Assembly: GCF_018531195.1 (NCBI RefSeq)
Contig: NZ_JAHDYS010000003.1
Coordinates: 186,001 to 250,000 of the forward strand
Length of the DNA stretch: 64,000 bases
From: Pelotalea chapellei
GTDB taxonomy: Bacteria; Desulfobacterota; Desulfuromonadia; Geobacterales; Pseudopelobacteraceae
Direction: 5' to 3'
Part shown: one piece after another, positions 51,989 through 62,696 of the stretch
Layout: each line of letters opens with the position of its first letter
Numbering within the stretch: the first letter of the stretch is position 1
Program-made: the position numbers and the translations under genes
Notes under the pieces: model-generated
The model's input: only the letters and a program-made list of their open reading frames with translations
Database searches by the model: none
What the model was told of the DNA's origin: nothing

Positions 51989-52504
51989 CTACAACTCATA
52001 TCGGGCGACCACTTCTTCCCACCCGCCACGCGCCTTGATTATCATATCGCACACTTCACGCACTGCGCCTTTTCCACCCGCACAAGATGTCACATAATCT
52101 GCTAAATTTCGCACCTCCTGGAGCCCATCTGAAGGGGAGGCAGAAAATGCAACACGGCGCATAACCGGCACATCGACAATATCGTCACCAATATAAGCAA
52201 TTTGATCATCAGATAAACCGGTTTTTAGTTTAATTTCATTATAACATTCAAGTTTTTTCAGCGCCCCTTGATAAACGATAGAGATTCCGAGTTCACGGGC
52301 GCGAATATCAACTACAATTGAGGTACGACCAGTTATGATACCTATTTCGACTCCATGTCGTTGTAACATTTTAATGCCATGGCCATCCTTGACATTAAAA
52401 AATTTGCTTTCAAGGCCATTACCATCATAAATGATACGACCATCAGTCATAACACCATCAACATCAACCAGTAACAAACATATATCCTTCAGTTTTGCAT
52501 TCAT
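51989..52504 (-). CDS. kdsC: KDO-8-phosphate phosphatase KdsC
   Basis: 171 residues, HAD superfamily. Catalytic LLLVDVDGVMTDG at the start, then IGIITGRTS and IAYIGDDIVDVPVMRRV. Removes phosphate from KDO-8-P to give KDO for LPS core. Its ATG shares one base with the kdsD stop (52504), so they are coupled. Confidence 0.94.
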   Translation of the reverse strand: MNAKLKDICLLLVDVDGVMTDGRIIYDGNGLESKFFNVKDGHGIKMLQRHGVEIGIITGRTSIVVDIRARELGISIVYQGALKKLECYNEIKLKTGLSDDQIAYIGDDIVDVPVMRRVAFSASPSDGLQEVRNLADYVTSCAGGKGAVREVCDMIIKARGGWEEVVARYEL

Positions 52505-53469
52505 CAGGCAATCCCCGCGCGAAGAATATCATGGAGGTGAACTATACCACATGGCGTACAGCAACTATCATTTTCGAACACAAAGAGGGATGTAATGGAA
52601 TGCTGTTCCATCACCTGAAGTGCTGCTGCCGCCAGTTCGTCACGCTTTATCCGGCGCGGATTAAGTTTCATTAGTTCACCTGCTCGCTGTCCAAATATTT
52701 CGAGGCCTTTTTCCAAGGCTCGTCGCAAATCACCGTCAGTAATTACTCCACGCAAGTATCCTGCTCCATCAATAACTCCTGTCACTCCCATGCGCTTGGC
52801 GCTGATTACAAACAACACATCTTTCATCAAAGTATCCTCGGCAACCAACGGAAGAGCATCACCGCTATGCATAAGATCTTCGACCCGCAAAAACAATTTT
52901 TTACCCAAAGAACCACCAGGATGAAAAATAGCAAAATCTTCAGCCTTGAAACCGCGTTGAACCAAAAGTGAAACAGCAAGAGCATCCCCCATAGCGAGTG
53001 TAGCAGTGGTAGACGCAGTAGGAGCCAAGCCGAGGGGACATGCTTCTTCTTTTACGGACACATCAAGAAACACATCACTGCTTCGCGCCAAAGTAGAAGA
53101 TGGATTTCCACTCATCCCAATTAAATGGGCACCTAATCGCTTTATTACAGGAAGAATCCGCAGCAATTCTTCAGTTTCACCACTATTGGAAATGGCAATG
53201 ACCACATCGCCCTTCATGATCATTCCTAGATCACCATGAATGCCTTCGGCAGGATGGAGAAATAATGCCGGCGTACCCGTTGAAGCCATGGTCGAAGCTA
53301 TTTTTTGGCCAATCAATCCGGACTTACCCATACCACTCACCACCACACGCCCTGTGGCTGCCAATATAAGCTCTACCGATTTTTCAAAAGATGTATCGAT
53401 TCTATCTGCCAAAACCAGAAGAGCTTCCGCCTCGGTTCGAATAACCCGCCGTGCCTCATCTGCAATCAT
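52504..53469 (-). CDS. kdsD: Arabinose-5-phosphate isomerase KdsD/KpsF
   Basis: 321 residues. SIS domain with GMGKSGLIGQKIASTMASTGTP, HGDLGMI and ISNSGETEELLRILP, then two CBS domains (about 200-321, VEDLMHSGDALPLVAEDT, GVTGVIDGAGYLRGVITDGDLRRALE). Makes arabinose-5-phosphate for KDO. First gene of the leftward LPS-rpoN-PTS cluster. The 243-base gap to the divergent marC has no feature I can name. Confidence 0.94.
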   Translation of the reverse strand: MIADEARRVIRTEAEALLVLADRIDTSFEKSVELILAATGRVVVSGMGKSGLIGQKIASTMASTGTPALFLHPAEGIHGDLGMIMKGDVVIAISNSGETEELLRILPVIKRLGAHLIGMSGNPSSTLARSSDVFLDVSVKEEACPLGLAPTASTTATLAMGDALAVSLLVQRGFKAEDFAIFHPGGSLGKKLFLRVEDLMHSGDALPLVAEDTLMKDVLFVISAKRMGVTGVIDGAGYLRGVITDGDLRRALEKGLEIFGQRAGELMKLNPRRIKRDELAAAALQVMEQHSITSLFVFENDSCCTPCGIVHLHDILRAGIA

Positions 53470-53712
53470 GTCTACTCCGATATGATAAATTTGCGACTTG
53501 CATTTTACAGCATGCCCTGTTTATGGCTAAAGAAGCTGTATAGTAAATACTAAAATGTGAAAAATAGCAACCCCAAGAGGAACCCAAGAACAGGCCGGAC
53601 GCCCATCAGCTCCGCTTTTGATGCTCAAAATGATCCGGTGGGGACAGCCAGAAAAACTTTGCTATAGTTTCGGGAGAAGACTCTTCAATGGGTATTAACA
53701 GAAAGGCAATCC

Positions 53713-54348
53713 ATGAAATCTTATCTCGAACTACTTACCGTTTTTGTCATTCAGCTTTTCATAATCGTCGACCCTTTGGCCTGTATTCCCATTTTCCTTG
53801 CCATTACCTCAAGCCGGACTAAAAATGAACGCCGCATCATGGCGCGCAGAAGTTGTTTCATAGCCTTTATTGTTTTAGCTTTTTTTGTGGTGGCAGGGAA
53901 TGCAATATTAAGTTATCTGGGCATAACCACCTCTACCGTCCAAATCTGCGGAGGAATTCTACTCTTTATCATAGCCCTTGAATTCCTTCGGGGAAAAGCG
54001 ACAACAACAGAAACCAGCACCCTTGAGGAACAACTTGCCGAAGAAAAAGAAGACGTTTCCGTTACCCCCCTTGCCATACCGTTACTGGCCGGTCCGGGAG
54101 CCATTGCTACAACCTTCGTGTTTGCAGGCAGGGCAAATGATGTTCTTGCCTATATCACCCTTGTAGCTGGTTCAGCCCTTGTTTTCTGTGCAGTGTATTT
54201 CTGCCTCTATTGGGCTGACGATGTGGCCAGAATTTTCGGCACCCTTGGAATGAAAATAATAACTCGGATAATGGGTTTCATACTGGCCTTCATAGCTGTA
54301 CAGTATGTGGTCGATGGGATCCTCAAACTGTTTTTTCACGCTCCATAA
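53713..54348 (+). CDS. MarC-family integral membrane protein
   Basis: 211 residues, six expected membrane helices (FVIQLFIIVDPLACIPIFLAIT, SCFIAFIVLAFFVVAGNAIL and others), with SVTPLAIPLLAGPGAIAT as the family signature. MarC proteins have no settled function, though once linked to antibiotic resistance. It is a single rightward gene between two leftward operons. An AGAAAGG site precedes the ATG. Confidence 0.88.
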   Translation: MKSYLELLTVFVIQLFIIVDPLACIPIFLAITSSRTKNERRIMARRSCFIAFIVLAFFVVAGNAILSYLGITTSTVQICGGILLFIIALEFLRGKATTTETSTLEEQLAEEKEDVSVTPLAIPLLAGPGAIATTFVFAGRANDVLAYITLVAGSALVFCAVYFCLYWADDVARIFGTLGMKIITRIMGFILAFIAVQYVVDGILKLFFHAP

Positions 54349-54353
54349 CGGAA

Positions 54354-54381
54354 AAGGGACGAAGCTGGCGCTTCGTCCCTT
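54354..54381. terminator. Terminator between marC and pnp
   Basis: 12-bp stem AAGGGACGAAGC / GCTTCGTCCCTT with a 4-nt loop between convergent genes. T-runs are short on both sides. Confidence 0.75.
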
Positions 54382-54405
54382 CCTGACATCATGTACTAAA
54401 AAGGA

Positions 54406-56523
54406 TTATTCTCCGCTGGTACCTTCTGCCGGTGTGCCATCGGGGTTGAGGCCAAGCGCCTCTTTGCGTGAAAGCTTGATCTTGCCATTTTTGTCTACAC
54501 CGATACATTTGACAAGAACCTTATCCCCTTCATTAAGCACCTCAGTTACCGTTTTAACGCGCTTTGTGTCCAACTCTGAAATATGGACCAAGCCATCCGT
54601 ACCGGGCATGATTTCCACAAAAGCACCAAAATCCATGATCTTCTTGACGGTACCCATGTAGAGACGACCTTCTTCAGCTTCGTCAGTAAGACCTCGGATC
54701 ATCTGAATTGCCAAATCACAGGCTTCTTTGCTGGTGGAGGCAATATTGATGCGTCCGGTATCGTCGATATCGCAGGTAACGCCGGTGGTTTCGGTAATAT
54801 TGCGGATGTTCTTGCCGCCGGTTCCGATGACGTCACGAATTTTATCAGTTTTAACCCAGATTGTGGTGATGCGTGGCGCAAAGGACGACATCTCGGGCCG
54901 GGGAGCAGCCAAAGTTTCGGCCATCTTGCCAAGAATATGCAAGCGCCCCTCACGCGCCTGCTTGAGAGCCTGTTGCATGATCTCCTTGGTGACACCACCA
55001 ATTTTGATATCCATCTGCAGTGCGGTCACTCCGTCGACTGTGCCGGCAACTTTGAAATCCATGTCACCCAGATGATCTTCATCACCGAGAATGTCGGACA
55101 AAATTGCAACCTTGTCTGCTTCTTTGATCAGACCCATGGCGATACCAGCCACCGGTGCAGTAACGGGAACGCCGGCATCCATCAAAGACATACTGCCACC
55201 ACAGACTGAGGCCATTGAAGAAGACCCGTTGCTCTCAAGAGTCTCGGATACTATGCGAATTGTGTAAGGAAAATCATCGTGTTTGGGAAGAACTGCTGAC
55301 AATGCCCGCTCGGCCAGCATCCCATGGCCAATTTCACGACGGCCAGGCCCCAGACGAAAACTGGTTTCGCCAACGGAGAACGGCGGGAAGTTGTAATGCA
55401 GCAGGAAGCGCTTGCGGTACTCGCCGTAGAGCGAGTCCATGCGCTGCTCATCGCTGGAGGTTCCCAGGGTAGCAGTAACCAGCGCCTGCGTCTCACCACG
55501 GGTGAACAGCGCCGATCCGTGGGTACGAGGAAGCAAACCGGTTTCAGTGGTAATGGGACGGATAGTGGTTGTGTCGCGGCCGTCGATACGAATGCCGGTT
55601 TCAAGAACATCGGTGCGAACACGTTCATATTCAAAATCACCCAGGAAAGCCTTGATCTGCTTGCTGCTCCCTTCAAACTCTTCCTTGAGTGCTTCAACAG
55701 TTTCAGCCTTGATCAGGTCGATCTGGTTATGGCGCTCCTGCTTGGATTTGATTTTGACTGCTTCAGAGATGCGGTCATAGGCGAGTTCGCGCACCCGGGC
55801 CAGCAGGACCTCGTTTACGGTTGGAGGCGCTATCACGCGCTTTGCCACCCCAGCTTTTTTCTGCAGTTCTTCCTGGGCCTCAATCAACGGCAACATGGCT
55901 TCTTTGGCAAAAAAGATAGCATCCAGCATGTCTGCCTCGGACACGAATTTCGCCTCTCCTTCGACCATGATGACCGCATCACGGCTGGCAGCCACTACGA
56001 TTTCAAGATCGCTTTTTTCGAGCTCTTCGGCAGTGGGGTTGCAAGTGAATTTACCATCTACACGGCCGACTTTGACACCGGCAATCGGACCCTGGAACGG
56101 AATGTCTGAGATCATCAGGGCTGCAGATGCGCCAAGCATCGATAGAATGCCCGGATCGTTGTCCTTGTCGGCAGACACGACCGTTGCCATGATCTGCGTA
56201 TCATTGAGAAAGTTTTCGGGAAAAAGCGGACGGATCGGACGGTCGATCAGACGACAAATCAGAGTCTCGGGATCTGAAGGACGAGCCTCGCGCTTAAAAA
56301 AGCTGCCAGGAATTTTTCCGCCAGCATAGGCCTTCTCGGTATAATTAACAGTCAGGGGAAAAAAATCCTGACCTTCCTTGGCTTCTTTCTGGGCCACCGC
56401 GGTCACCAGAACCATCGTATCGCCGCTTCGTACCATTACTGCGCCATTAGCCTGTTTGGCCATCTTGCCGGTGGAAATGCTGACCATTCTGCCACCGAAC
56501 TCAACACTTACAACGTGTTCCAT
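54406..56523 (-). CDS. pnp: Polynucleotide phosphorylase
   Basis: 705 residues from the ATG at 56523 (AGGAG six bases upstream); an ATG two codons earlier would sit on the ribosome site. Two RNase PH domains ([26 protein letters not shown] and [14 protein letters not shown]...), with an active-site Asp in [16 protein letters not shown]...MDFKVAGT. Then a KH domain ([17 protein letters not shown]) and an S1 domain ([21 protein letters not shown]). 3'-to-5' RNA decay enzyme. It follows rpsO, with a terminator between them. Confidence 0.96.
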   Translation of the reverse strand: MEHVVSVEFGGRMVSISTGKMAKQANGAVMVRSGDTMVLVTAVAQKEAKEGQDFFPLTVNYTEKAYAGGKIPGSFFKREARPSDPETLICRLIDRPIRPLFPENFLNDTQIMATVVSADKDNDPGILSMLGASAALMISDIPFQGPIAGVKVGRVDGKFTCNPTAEELEKSDLEIVVAASRDAVIMVEGEAKFVSEADMLDAIFFAKEAMLPLIEAQEELQKKAGVAKRVIAPPTVNEVLLARVRELAYDRISEAVKIKSKQERHNQIDLIKAETVEALKEEFEGSSKQIKAFLGDFEYERVRTDVLETGIRIDGRDTTTIRPITTETGLLPRTHGSALFTRGETQALVTATLGTSSDEQRMDSLYGEYRKRFLLHYNFPPFSVGETSFRLGPGRREIGHGMLAERALSAVLPKHDDFPYTIRIVSETLESNGSSSMASVCGGSMSLMDAGVPVTAPVAGIAMGLIKEADKVAILSDILGDEDHLGDMDFKVAGTVDGVTALQMDIKIGGVTKEIMQQALKQAREGRLHILGKMAETLAAPRPEMSSFAPRITTIWVKTDKIRDVIGTGGKNIRNITETTGVTCDIDDTGRINIASTSKEACDLAIQMIRGLTDEAEEGRLYMGTVKKIMDFGAFVEIMPGTDGLVHISELDTKRVKTVTEVLNEGDKVLVKCIGVDKNGKIKLSRKEALGLNPDGTPAEGTSGE

Positions 56524-56658
56524 AATCATCTCCTGTTGTCTGTTGTGTTGGGGCCGTCGTTACAATCTCTCTGCAGGTACATCGTTAAAACGTTGCTTCG
56601 TACAATGACTGTTCCTGTTTTCTGCAAAGAGACTCTACCCACGCCCCCAACGAAAATG

Positions 56659-56680
56659 AAAAAGGGCCGATAAGCCCTTT
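56659..56680 (-). terminator. Terminator or processing hairpin between rpsO and pnp
   Basis: 8-bp AAAAGGGC / GCCCTTTT stem with a 6-nt loop, followed on the minus strand by a T-rich tail. In E. coli this gap also holds a terminator with partial read-through into pnp. Confidence 0.8.
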
Positions 56681-56745
56681 TGGAATACAGCATACTGAAA
56701 AAACAAATGGCAATATACCCCATAGCAAGGGCATATTGCCAGTCA

Positions 56746-57012
56746 TTACCTGCGTATGCCGAGTCGTTCGATAACCTTCTTGTACCTGTCGAGCTCCTTG
56801 CCTTTCAGGTAGTCCAGAAGGCGCCTCCTCTGGCCGACGAGCTTCAGAAGCCCTCTACGGCTGTGGTGGTCCTTTTTGTGAATCTTGAAATGCTCGGTCA
56901 GATAGGTGATCCGCTCCGTGAGAATTGCAATCTGCACTTCGGGAGAACCTGTGTCGCTGTCATGTTTTTTAAAAGAATTGATTATTTCCTGTTTTTTTTC
57001 GGTTGCCAGCAC
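56746..57012 (-). CDS. rpsO: 30S ribosomal protein S15
   Basis: 88 residues from a GTG at 57012, the usual length; a GTG three codons earlier (57021) would overlap the AAGGGGG ribosome site. Signature [49 protein letters not shown]. Binds 16S rRNA in the central domain. Between truB and pnp on the minus strand, the standard order. Confidence 0.96.
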   Translation of the reverse strand: MLATEKKQEIINSFKKHDSDTGSPEVQIAILTERITYLTEHFKIHKKDHHSRRGLLKLVGQRRRLLDYLKGKELDRYKKVIERLGIRR

Positions 57013-57124
57013 TGCCAACACCCCCTTTCGATGGTTCGATAAATATATGGGTTACAGCATAATTTATGTGCAATCCGCAAGCTGAAATTAATAGCATACC
57101 AGCATCTGCATGTAAAGCATTAAG

Positions 57125-58036
57125 TCAATTGAAGACCCTCTTCAAAATAAGATGCACTGTACCCTCTGATGACAGTTCACAGTTCGCGACAGCAATGAGC
57201 TCCCCATTTCGGGAAAGACGCACCAGAGAGCCGATACTTACGGCAGAGGTACCAGCAGCCTGTAAATCCGGCCATGTTGGAGAACGTCCATGCCTGATCT
57301 TATCGCACTCAGAAGCGGTCAGCACCACGTCAGCAAGATGCCCGAGCGCGGCATGAGGAGAAAGGCACAGCTTTTCCAGCGAATCATCACCAACTGCATT
57401 TTCCAATTGTTCCAAAGTGACTGCTGCTTCAATGGTAAAAGGTCCGCTTGCGGTTCGCCGCAATTCCTGGAGAGCAGCCCCACATCCGAGACTTGAACCG
57501 ATATCGTCAGCAAGAGAACGAACATAGGTTCCGCGTGAACATTTCACATCAAATGCGGCATAGGGCTGATCAAACAAAGTAAGTTCAAGAGAAGTGATTT
57601 CGATCTGGCGCGCCTTCCGCTCGACCTCTACTCCTTGGCGGGCAAGTTTGTAAAGCGGCTGGCCGTTTTGTTTAATAGCAGAAAACATCGGGGGGGTCTG
57701 GCTGACACTTCCTGTAAAATGCATTAGAACGTTTACAAGGTGTTCCCGGCTGACCTGACCAGGATCAACTTCAGCCAGTACAGTGCCGGTAGTGTCAAGG
57801 GTATCTGTAGTTACACCCAATCGCATGACAGCTTCGTATTGTTTTACACCTTCATCAAGAAAGGGAATTACTTTGGTGCCATCATTGACGGCAATTGGCA
57901 GGACACCTGTTGCAAAGGGATCAAGTGTACCAGTATGACCTACTTTACGAGTGTCTAGAATGCGTCGCACACGACTTACAACATCATGTGAGGTAATTCC
58001 AGCAGGTTTATCGATTACAAAAAAACCGTTGATCAA
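57125..58036 (-). CDS. truB: tRNA pseudouridine-55 synthase
   Basis: 303 residues. Catalytic Asp in KVGHTGTLDPFATGVLP, then QTPPMFSAIKQNGQPLYKLAR and CSRGTYVRSLADDIG, ending in a PUA-like domain (CDKIRHGRSPTWPDLQ). Converts U55 in the tRNA T-loop. Its start overlaps the nrnA stop by 4 bases. Confidence 0.95.
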   Translation of the reverse strand: MINGFFVIDKPAGITSHDVVSRVRRILDTRKVGHTGTLDPFATGVLPIAVNDGTKVIPFLDEGVKQYEAVMRLGVTTDTLDTTGTVLAEVDPGQVSREHLVNVLMHFTGSVSQTPPMFSAIKQNGQPLYKLARQGVEVERKARQIEITSLELTLFDQPYAAFDVKCSRGTYVRSLADDIGSSLGCGAALQELRRTASGPFTIEAAVTLEQLENAVGDDSLEKLCLSPHAALGHLADVVLTASECDKIRHGRSPTWPDLQAAGTSAVSIGSLVRLSRNGELIAVANCELSSEGTVHLILKRVFN

Positions 58037-58992
58037 AGACTGGCTTCCACTGTCCGGTAAACTAGTTCCTTAACTTCTTCGAGGGAACCGTCCAAAGTGC
58101 AGCCAGCCGCATTGTGGTGACCTCCGCCCCCAAGAGCGGCCGAAAAAGCAGCTACATTCACCTTCCCTTTTGAACGGAATCCTACCTTGAATTTTAATTC
58201 CTCAATCTGCCGAAAGAAAACTGCCACTTCAACACCCTTGATAGATCTGGGGTAATTAACAAAACCATCAGTAAATTCGGCATCAGCAAAGGTATTCTTA
58301 TACATGTCAAGGGTAACAGTAACCGAGGCAGCTAACCCGCCTTTAAACAACTCAAGAGTGGCCAGTGCAAGGGATAAGAGCTCAAGACGTTTCTTAGGCT
58401 GATTTTCATAAAGCTGCTCAGCAACATCCCAGGCATTGACACCACAATCAATCAGTTCACCGGCAATAGTGAAGGCTTCACGATTGGCGTTGGAGTACCG
58501 GAAAGAGCCGGTGTCAGTAATAATGGCCACATACAGACAAAGAGCTGTCTGAAAATCAAGTTCAAAACCGTACGCCGAAACAATACGATGAACAAGTACA
58601 CCGGTTGCGGCTGCAGTACTGTCAATAAGGTTAAAAGCGCCAAAATTTTCACACGAAAGATGATGATCAAGATTGATCATTTTCCCAATACGGCTAAACC
58701 GGCAAAATTCTTCTCCCGCACGGCGAAGCTCACCTATATCGAGAACAAAAGCTACATCAAAATCCTGATCGGGAATGTGGGGTTGAACCGTTGCTGCGCC
58801 AGGCAGAAAGGAATAGAGATCCGGAACCGGATCACGGTAATGAACGCAGACTTCTTTTCCAATCTGGCGCAGAAAAGAAGCAAGAGCAAGTGTGGAACCG
58901 ACCGCATCACCATCAGGTCCTTCATGTGTGGTCAGCAGAAAAGATTGATTGCAGGAAATTTCATGCAATATATTATGAATCGTCTCCGTCAT
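58033..58992 (-). CDS. nrnA: DHH-family oligoribonuclease / pAp phosphatase (NrnA-like)
   Basis: 319 residues. DHH metal motifs: THEGPDGDAVGSTLALASF, FVLDIGELRRAG, NLDHHLSCENFGAFN and IITDTGSFRYSN. The DHHA1 end has GGGGHHNAAGCTLDG. NrnA degrades short RNA and pAp in bacteria that lack Orn. It lies between rbfA and truB, and its start overlaps rbfA by 20 bases. Confidence 0.9.
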   Translation of the reverse strand: MTETIHNILHEISCNQSFLLTTHEGPDGDAVGSTLALASFLRQIGKEVCVHYRDPVPDLYSFLPGAATVQPHIPDQDFDVAFVLDIGELRRAGEEFCRFSRIGKMINLDHHLSCENFGAFNLIDSTAAATGVLVHRIVSAYGFELDFQTALCLYVAIITDTGSFRYSNANREAFTIAGELIDCGVNAWDVAEQLYENQPKKRLELLSLALATLELFKGGLAASVTVTLDMYKNTFADAEFTDGFVNYPRSIKGVEVAVFFRQIEELKFKVGFRSKGKVNVAAFSAALGGGGHHNAAGCTLDGSLEEVKELVYRTVEASL

Positions 58993-59332
58993 GCTCCCTG
59001 CCGATTTCTCTGAGGATAGAGTCTATCCGGTTACCATACTCCTGCGAATGATCATATTTAAAAATGATCTCGGGAATATGGCGGATAGTTAATACGCGAC
59101 CTAACTCTTTGCGAATGAAACCTTTGGCACTGTTAAGGCCGGCTTCACTGCTCTTTCCGGAAGCCTCATCGCCTATAGCGGTAAAATAGATGCGTGCCAG
59201 ACTCAAGTCTTCCGTAATGTCAACAGCAGTTATGGTAACAAAACCGATCCGGGGATCATTCAATCCTCGTGACAAAAGAGATGATACTGTTTCGTGAATC
59301 GCCTCGGCAACTTTTTCCGAACGCTTGCTCAT
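58973..59332 (-). CDS. rbfA: Ribosome-binding factor A
   Basis: 119 residues, one KH-like domain. RSEKVAEAIHETVSSLLSRGLNDPRIGFVTITAVDITEDLSLARIYFTAIG, ending in IPEIIFKYDHSQEYGNRID. Helps 16S rRNA 5' processing and cold growth. It follows infB by 57 bases; its end overlaps the nrnA start. Confidence 0.93.
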   Translation of the reverse strand: MSKRSEKVAEAIHETVSSLLSRGLNDPRIGFVTITAVDITEDLSLARIYFTAIGDEASGKSSEAGLNSAKGFIRKELGRVLTIRHIPEIIFKYDHSQEYGNRIDSILREIGREHDGDDS

Positions 59333-59389
59333 AAAAAACCTCGAAGGGCAAGGACGGAAAATCTTTCAGATTAACCTGTCCCGCCCATG

Positions 59390-62080
59390 TCACAGCTTGG
59401 TAGCTATCTTTTCAATCTCGAATGCCTCAATCAGATCACCAATCTTGACATCATTATAGTTTTCCAAACCAATTCCGCATTCATAACCGGTGGCAACCTC
59501 TTTGACATCATCCTTGATGCGGCGCAATGAAGAAAGTTTGCCCTCGTAGACTACAACATTGTCACGCAGCAAGCGGGCCTGACCGTTTCGCACCATCTTC
59601 CCGTCAAGCACATAACAACCGGCAATATTACCGATTTTGGGAACAGAAAATACTTCGCGAATTTCTGCTCTTCCCAGGTACTTCTCCCTGAGAGTCGGTG
59701 CAAGAAGGCCTTCCATTGCTTTTTTCACATCCTCAACTGCATCATAAATAATACTGTAAAGCCGGATATCAACGCCTTCCTTCTCCGCCATGAGCTGAGC
59801 CTTGACTTCGGGCCGAACGCTGAAACCGATGATTATGGTGTTGGACGCGGCAGCAAGATTCACATCTGTTTCGGTAATGGCACCAACTCCGGAGTGGATA
59901 ACATTGAGACGAACAGCATCTGTTGACAGCTTACGCAAAGACTCACCGACTGCTTCGACAGAACCTTGCACATCACCTTTGACGATGACATTAAGATCCT
60001 TGACTTCCCCACTCTGGATCTGTTTGTAAAGATCCTCAAGAGTAATTTTAGAGTGTTTTGCCAATTCGGCCTCACGCTGCTTGATCTGGCGCAGAGTGGC
60101 AATTTCCTTGGCTTGTTTCTCATCCTTCAGCGAAACAAATACGTCACCGGCATCTGGTACGCCAGACAAACCGATAACTTCGACCGGCCGGGAAGGTCCT
60201 GCTTCAAGAACCTTTTCTCCACGATCATTCTGCATTGCTCTGACACGGCCAGAATGAATACCCACAACGCAGAAATCACCAGTTTTAAGGGTACCTTCCT
60301 GCACCAGGACCGTCGCAACAGGACCACGCCCTCTGTCAAGCTTTGCCTCGACAATGGTACCTTTGGCAAGTTTGTCAGGATTCGCCTTCAATTCCATGAC
60401 GTCAGCCTGAAGCAGAATCATTTCCAGTAGTTCTTCAAGGTTAAGACGTTTCTTAGCCGAAACCTCAACCATGGTCGCATCGCCTCCCCATTCAGAGGCA
60501 ACCAAACCAAACTCCATCAACTCTTGCTTCACTCGCTCGGCGCGAGCATCAGGTTTGTCTATCTTGTTAATAGCCACAATGATTGGAACTCCAGCTGCCT
60601 TGGAGTGATTGATGGCTTCGCGGGTCTGGGGCATGACGCCGTCATCGGCAGCAACAACAAGAATAACTATATCGGTTACTTTTGCCCCGCGGGCACGCAT
60701 GGCGGTAAAAGCTTCATGGCCAGGAGTGTCGAGGAACGTGATCTTACGACCATCCAGTTCAACATCATAGGCGCCGATATGCTGGGTGATGCCTCCTGCC
60801 TCTCCGGCAATGACGTTTGCTTCTCGAATAGCATCCAGTAGAGAGGTCTTGCCGTGATCGACGTGACCCATTATGGTTACAACGGGAGGACGCTTTATCA
60901 GTGTTTCCGGTGCATCAGGAGCAGATTCATGAATTTCATCAAGGTCAACAGCAACGTTTTCAACTTCATAACCATACTCAGAGGCAAGAATTACAGCAGT
61001 ATCAAAATCCAGCGCGTGGTTGATCGTAACCATCATACCCATTTTCATGAGGGACTTGATAAGGTCGGTGGCCTTTATACCCATACGTTTGGCCAATTCC
61101 CCTACACTGATGGTTTCTGTAATCTTGATAATACGTTTGATGGCCTTGGGAACGGTTATTTCAGTCTTACGAGTTTCTACCGCACGTTCCTTGCCCTTTT
61201 TCTTTCCCTTGTAAACAGGATCAAATACCCGCTCACGTTTTTCAAGGATCTCGTTTTTACGTGGTTGCTCCTTCTTTTTTGCAGGTGGAGCACCTTTCTT
61301 ACCTTTATTTGCATCAGCATACCCACCATTACCCTTACCGCCGCCAGGCTTGCGGCGATCATCAGCAGCAGGCGGTGCTGCCGGAGCAATCTGCACCTGT
61401 TTCATGCGTGAGCGATCCGGCTCCGGTGAAGTCGAAGCTGGTGCAGGCCTTCTCTGAGCTTGCTGATCAGGGCGAGGCGCAGCAGGACGCTGGGTCTGTG
61501 ATGTCGTTGCCGGGGACTCTTTGGTAACAACCCTGGTTGGTCGTGTAGTTACGCCAGGTATTTCCATGCGACCGAGAATTCGTGCCTGATTCGGATTGGC
61601 CTTAACCGGCTCTACAGCTGGCTTGGGCTTTTCAACAACAAGCTCTTCCTTTGCAACGACTGGCTGAGGGATGTCCACTACAACCGGAGCCGACGGTTCC
61701 TGTATGACAGGTGCAGGAGCAACTTTAGCAACCACAACTTCAGACTCAACCGGGGCAGATGGAGCAGGCTGCGCAGGGGGTGCGGAAACAACTGGTGTTG
61801 GCGGAACTTCGACGGGCGCCTCATGGACGACCATGACTTCCGGGGTTTCTTCCACAGCCGGTGCAGCTTTTGCGCGACGACGGATTATATTGGTGGTGAC
61901 CCTGACCTCTTCGGTGCCGCTGTCTTTCGACTGGGGTACGGACAGCTTCTTGACCACATCTTCATCAACCATTGATGTGGCTGTTTTCGCATCAACACCG
62001 ATTTCTCTGAGACGGGTAATTACTTCCCGACTCTCCAGCCCCAGCTGTTCTGCCAGGCTGCTCACTCTAATTTTTGTCAT
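59390..62080 (-). CDS. infB: Translation initiation factor IF-2
   Basis: 896 residues from the ATG at 62080 ([14 protein letters not shown]), with GGGGGAGG nine bases upstream; the frame is open 42 codons further but without a site. An IF2 N-terminal fold at ~1-50, a long Pro/Ala/Val-rich and basic linker (~60-330), then a second IF2_N domain, the GTPase with [22 protein letters not shown] and NKIDKP, and C-terminal OB domains. Brings fMet-tRNA to the 30S subunit. Confidence 0.96.
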   Translation of the reverse strand: MTKIRVSSLAEQLGLESREVITRLREIGVDAKTATSMVDEDVVKKLSVPQSKDSGTEEVRVTTNIIRRRAKAAPAVEETPEVMVVHEAPVEVPPTPVVSAPPAQPAPSAPVESEVVVAKVAPAPVIQEPSAPVVVDIPQPVVAKEELVVEKPKPAVEPVKANPNQARILGRMEIPGVTTRPTRVVTKESPATTSQTQRPAAPRPDQQAQRRPAPASTSPEPDRSRMKQVQIAPAAPPAADDRRKPGGGKGNGGYADANKGKKGAPPAKKKEQPRKNEILEKRERVFDPVYKGKKKGKERAVETRKTEITVPKAIKRIIKITETISVGELAKRMGIKATDLIKSLMKMGMMVTINHALDFDTAVILASEYGYEVENVAVDLDEIHESAPDAPETLIKRPPVVTIMGHVDHGKTSLLDAIREANVIAGEAGGITQHIGAYDVELDGRKITFLDTPGHEAFTAMRARGAKVTDIVILVVAADDGVMPQTREAINHSKAAGVPIIVAINKIDKPDARAERVKQELMEFGLVASEWGGDATMVEVSAKKRLNLEELLEMILLQADVMELKANPDKLAKGTIVEAKLDRGRGPVATVLVQEGTLKTGDFCVVGIHSGRVRAMQNDRGEKVLEAGPSRPVEVIGLSGVPDAGDVFVSLKDEKQAKEIATLRQIKQREAELAKHSKITLEDLYKQIQSGEVKDLNVIVKGDVQGSVEAVGESLRKLSTDAVRLNVIHSGVGAITETDVNLAAASNTIIIGFSVRPEVKAQLMAEKEGVDIRLYSIIYDAVEDVKKAMEGLLAPTLREKYLGRAEIREVFSVPKIGNIAGCYVLDGKMVRNGQARLLRDNVVVYEGKLSSLRRIKDDVKEVATGYECGIGLENYNDVKIGDLIEAFEIEKIATKL

Positions 62081-62084
62081 AGGC

Positions 62085-62687
62085 CTACACCTCCCCCAGG
62101 AAGTTTCTGTATCGTTTAATTTCATTAGCAAGTTGGATAACAAAACCACCCGGCTTGACAGCGATCGCGCTGCGTGGTGCCTTACCGAGTATTGCACCGA
62201 ACTCATCCTTCGTCAGCAGGCACTCGCATGGTATGCCGTGCACTCTTGCCAACACCACAATCTTTTCACCAATGTTTTCAGAAACATCGGATGCAACTAG
62301 TACAATTCCGGGTTTAATCTTTCCACGTATGGCATCACTGACAAGAGAACCACCAGAAATGACTTTACCAGCCCTATTTGCCAATCCGAGGAATCCAAGG
62401 ATACGGTTGCGCATCAACCGACCAACCAAAGCAACCATATCAGCCGGAGGTAACAGATTTACCTCTTGCTTAAAGGATCTATTGAATGTGCGAAGTTTTG
62501 CTGCAGTAGCCAGACATTCCGCTTTAATGCACGTATAGGAGCCACGACCTGGCAAACGTCCGTCGATATCCGGCACCACTTCGCCTTGAGGAGATAATAC
62601 AAAGCGGATCAGTTGTTCCTTATCATGAACTGTTCGACATCCCAGACAACTACGCTGAGGCTTTTCTTTCTCCTGCGCTCGGGACAT
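62085..62687 (-). CDS. YlxR/DUF448 - ribosomal L7Ae-like fusion protein
   Basis: 200 residues, two domains. Residues 10-85: YlxR with [30 protein letters not shown]. Residues ~95-190: L7Ae/L30e-type RNA-binding fold ([35 protein letters not shown]). In Firmicutes these are two genes (ylxR, ylxQ); here they are joined. It sits between nusA (9 bases) and infB (4 bases). Probably binds RNA or a ribonucleoprotein; the role is not settled. Confidence 0.9.
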   Translation of the reverse strand: MSRAQEKEKPQRSCLGCRTVHDKEQLIRFVLSPQGEVVPDIDGRLPGRGSYTCIKAECLATAAKLRTFNRSFKQEVNLLPPADMVALVGRLMRNRILGFLGLANRAGKVISGGSLVSDAIRGKIKPGIVLVASDVSENIGEKIVVLARVHGIPCECLLTKDEFGAILGKAPRSAIAVKPGGFVIQLANEIKRYRNFLGEV

Positions 62688-62696
62688 ACTCTCCTG

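Noticed and set aside
55324-56109. 261-residue plus-strand ORF
   Set aside because: Antisense shadow of pnp; pnp carries RNase PH, KH and S1 motifs in this stretch.
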